Origin: JAICLL01 sp035252155
GTDB lineage: Bacteria; Planctomycetota; Planctomycetia; Pirellulales; JAICIG01
Direction of reading: 5' to 3'
Length of the DNA: 15,514 nt
NCBI GenBank assembly: GCA_035252155.1
Contig: DATFDL010000313.1
Span: 1-15,514, forward strand
Positions 13,576 to 15,514 of the stretch are shown here, one piece after another (the stretch's first letter is position 1; each line of letters starts with the position of its first letter). The notes below the pieces were generated by a model. It had not been told where the DNA came from, searched no databases, and was given only the letters and a program-made list of their open reading frames with translations. Both the position numbers and the translations under genes were made by a program.

Positions 13576-14231
13576 TCACCTTGCTCGGCGCGCGGCGCCA
13601 TCGACTGGCGGACCCACTCCCGAAATTCAGCCGCCAGCGCGCTCTCACCAAGGGTGCCCCAGCGCTTCACGAACCGCTCAAGGTCGGCGCTGCGCATCAC
13701 AGGAAAAGAGAGACTCCGCTCGATCGTGCGATATTTGCCGTCCTCGCCCAGCGATTGGAAGACGAGATGTTCTCCATCGTATCGCCATACTTCGGGAACG
13801 CCGAACTCTGCATAGACCAGCATGCGGCGCGACGAGGTCGAAGACAGATCGATCTCGATCGTCAAGTCGGGCGGCGGATCGACCGCGGGGTCGTACTCCT
13901 CGCGCTCGCGGACCATCTCTTCGTGCCGAATGTAATACGATTCATCCGCCTCCGCACCGCTCTGGAGCTCTACAGCGTGCATGGTCGTCGAGCCAGCCGA
14001 CGCCAGCTCCAAACCCAATACTTGGGTGAGCTCAACCACAAAGCGGTTGAGAAACCGGCTCAGCCTTTCGTGCAGATGCGAGAGCGTCATGATTTCCAAC
14101 ACTCCGCGATGATAGGTCAGCCGAACGACGCCTTCGCCCTGGGCCTTCGATAAATTGACGTAGGTCTCCCAAGAGACGTCGTGGAATACCACGCGCTGGT
14201 CGCCACGAGTGGGGGCCGAAATGGTAGCCAT
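13572..14231 (-). CDS. Uma2 family endonuclease-like protein (DUF820)
   Basis: 219 residues with the PD-(D/E)xK-like fold of the Uma2 family. Visible blocks are VSWETYVNL (19-27), YHRGVLEIMTLSHLHERLSRFLNRFV (40-65), DESYYI (96-101), PPDLTIEIDLSSTS (120-133) with acidic Asp122 and Glu126, and YAEFGVPEVWRYDG (140-153). The usual catalytic lysine between the acidic pair and the GVPEVW block is not obvious: the segment reads SSRRMLVY. Nuclease activity has been assigned to the fold but the biological role is mostly unknown; such genes occur in many copies in planctomycetes and cyanobacteria and often behave as accessory genes. I chose the ATG at 14231 because the 26 residues upstream to 14309 do not resemble the family. 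It is convergent with the EcsC-family gene and overlaps its stop by 4 bases. Confidence 0.85.
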   Translation of the reverse strand: MATISAPTRGDQRVVFHDVSWETYVNLSKAQGEGVVRLTYHRGVLEIMTLSHLHERLSRFLNRFVVELTQVLGLELASAGSTTMHAVELQSGAEADESYYIRHEEMVREREEYDPAVDPPPDLTIEIDLSSTSSRRMLVYAEFGVPEVWRYDGEHLVFQSLGEDGKYRTIERSLSFPVMRSADLERFVKRWGTLGESALAAEFREWVRQSMAPRAEQGD

Positions 14232-14366
14232 CACAGAGTCTGCCTGGTACGGAAACGGCGACTGAATCAATATCACTTCCAACCTATTCCGCGGGCGACC
14301 ACCGCACAAGGCCAGCGTCGCTGGTGCGCAAGGGAAGATTCTGACGCCACGGAGCCTGAAGCCATT
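14232..14366. other. Spacer between Uma2 and DUF1501 genes
   Basis: A 135-base gap between two minus-strand genes. It contains a short hairpin CCAGC-GTC-GCTGG (14312-14324) that could lie in the 3' end of the DUF1501 transcript. There is no T-rich tract, so I do not call it a terminator. No further gene is visible. Confidence 0.4.
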
Positions 14367-15514
14367 TCAGCTCGCGCTAAGTAACGGCGTAATCGGCCGT
14401 CCTTCGCTCAGCTTGATCGGGCGGCCGATCGGCGCCAGTTCTTCGTGACTTGGGTCGATGCCTAGAGCCGTTAAAACCGTGGCGTGCAGATCGGCCACCT
14501 CGTAAGGGTCTTTCACGCGCCGGCCGCCATCGGGGTCGGTCTCGCCGATCGTCACACCGCCGCGCAGGCCGCCACCGGCCAACAGCATCGTAAAACCGTG
14601 CGGCCAGTGGTCGCGGCCGTCGAGGCGGTTGATCTGCGGTGTGCGGCCGAACTCGCCGCCGCAGATCACCACTGTCTTGCGCAGCAAATCGCGCTGCCGC
14701 AAATCGGAAATCAACGCGGCCAGCGCGGGATCAAGCGTCTGAGCCAACTTGCGATGGATCTCGTGATTGTTGATGTGACTGTCCCAGCCGCCTAGATTCA
14801 CTTCGACGCACCGCACGCCGACTTCGATCAACCGTCGCGCCGCCAGGCAGCCGCGCCCAAACGGCGTATCGCCGTACGCCCGACGCAGCTCGGTTGGTTC
14901 TTGGCTCACGTCAAACGCCGCCAGTTGTTCCGACGTCATCATCTGCCGGGCCTGGGCCACCGTCGAGCGGTGCAAGGTGGCCTCGGCTCGCTTTCGCCGG
15001 CCGCGCGAAAACGCATCTTCCACCACCTGCAAATCGGCCAGCCGCCGCGACACGCGCTCATTGCTCACCAGCGCCGAGACGTCGGGCACTTTGGCCGCCG
15101 GATCGCCAATCTGAAAGGCGTCGTATTGTTTGCCCAGCAGCCCACCCACCGTTGGCCACTGGCCGGGCAAGATCGAAATGTGCCGCGGAATCTCGGCACC
15201 GGCCAATGGCAACTGATGGCAGCAGATCGCCCCGATCGAGGGATGAACCACCGTCGGGTTCGGACGATAGCCGGTTTTTACCAGATAAGTGCCGCGCTCG
15301 TGATCTCCCTCTTTACTGAGCAGCGAGCGAACCAGGGCCACATCTCGTATTTGCTCGGCCAGCCGTTCGTAACCCTCGGCCAATTGAATGCCGGGCACGG
15401 CGGTGCTGATCGCCCGCATGCCGCCGACGATCGTTTTGCCCGGCTGCGGATCGAAGGTTTCGAGTTGGCTTGGCCCGCCGGCCATCCAAAGGAAGATGAT
15501 CGACTGCGCCGGTT
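14367..15514 (-). CDS. DUF1501 domain protein (partial, N-terminus outside the window)
   Basis: The reading frame is open to the window edge (residues PAQSIIFLW precede the first ATG at 15485), so the true start lies beyond 15514. About 381 residues are visible. DUF1501 proteins belong to the sulfatase/alkaline phosphatase-like superfamily and are abundant in planctomycetes, usually exported and encoded beside DUF1549/DUF1553 cytochrome-type proteins; their reaction is unknown. Clear blocks are SIIFLWMAGGPSQLETFDPQPG near the visible start, GDHERGTYLVKTGYRPNP, VEVNLGGWDSHINNH with Asp and His, VVICGGEFGRTPQINRLDGRDHWPHGFTMLLAGGGLRGG and the C-terminal DLHATVLTALGID. I expect a DUF1553 partner gene upstream, outside the window. 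The C-terminus appears complete. Confidence 0.93.
   Translation of the reverse strand, partial: PAQSIIFLWMAGGPSQLETFDPQPGKTIVGGMRAISTAVPGIQLAEGYERLAEQIRDVALVRSLLSKEGDHERGTYLVKTGYRPNPTVVHPSIGAICCHQLPLAGAEIPRHISILPGQWPTVGGLLGKQYDAFQIGDPAAKVPDVSALVSNERVSRRLADLQVVEDAFSRGRRKRAEATLHRSTVAQARQMMTSEQLAAFDVSQEPTELRRAYGDTPFGRGCLAARRLIEVGVRCVEVNLGGWDSHINNHEIHRKLAQTLDPALAALISDLRQRDLLRKTVVICGGEFGRTPQINRLDGRDHWPHGFTMLLAGGGLRGGVTIGETDPDGGRRVKDPYEVADLHATVLTALGIDPSHEELAPIGRPIKLSEGRPITPLLSAS

Noticed and set aside
14312..14324. CCAGC/GCTGG hairpin as a terminator for the DUF1501 gene
   Set aside because: The stem is only 5 bp and no T-rich tract follows on the minus strand.

Overview
The window looks like a chromosomal piece of a planctomycete (probably Pirellulales-like, possibly from a metagenome). 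The basis is the set of families: a DUF1501 protein, a DUF1080 (3-keto-disaccharide hydrolase-like) domain fused to an alkaline phosphatase, a Uma2-family protein, two HD-GYP-type signalling proteins, and many short palindromic intergenic repeats in a GC-rich background. This is a family-level inference; there is no rRNA or marker gene here.

Layout. 1-3240: two minus-strand membrane HD-GYP-type proteins, one degenerate (230-1192) and one with a complete motif set (1371-2804). Three kinds of short inverted-repeat element lie around them, and a fourth repeat lies inside the second gene. 3241-5376: a minus-strand secreted DUF1080-alkaline phosphatase fusion whose stop codon sits in a repeat. 5609-6478: a plus-strand SAM methyltransferase. 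6585-11886: a plus-strand run of leuC, a Tse2-like small protein, a TPR-like protein, leuD, a small TPR protein and an MFS transporter. Spacing is tight from leuC to the small TPR gene; a 55-bp inverted repeat separates that gene from the transporter. 12043-13575: a three-gene cluster of a BrnT-like toxin, an XRE-type antitoxin and an EcsC-family protein. It meets a minus-strand Uma2-family gene (13572-14231) tail to tail with a 4-nt overlap. 14367-15514: the C-terminal part of a minus-strand DUF1501 protein that runs off the window.

How the genes work together. LeuC and LeuD form isopropylmalate isomerase for leucine biosynthesis, but here their genes are separated by about 1.6 kb holding two accessory genes. 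The first resembles the layout of Tse2-type ADP-ribosyltransferase-fold toxins; the second is an alpha-helical TPR-like protein. This is the most unusual arrangement in the window. The toxin-antitoxin-EcsC cluster is a second accessory module. No tRNA, rRNA, CRISPR array, transposase or integrase was seen.
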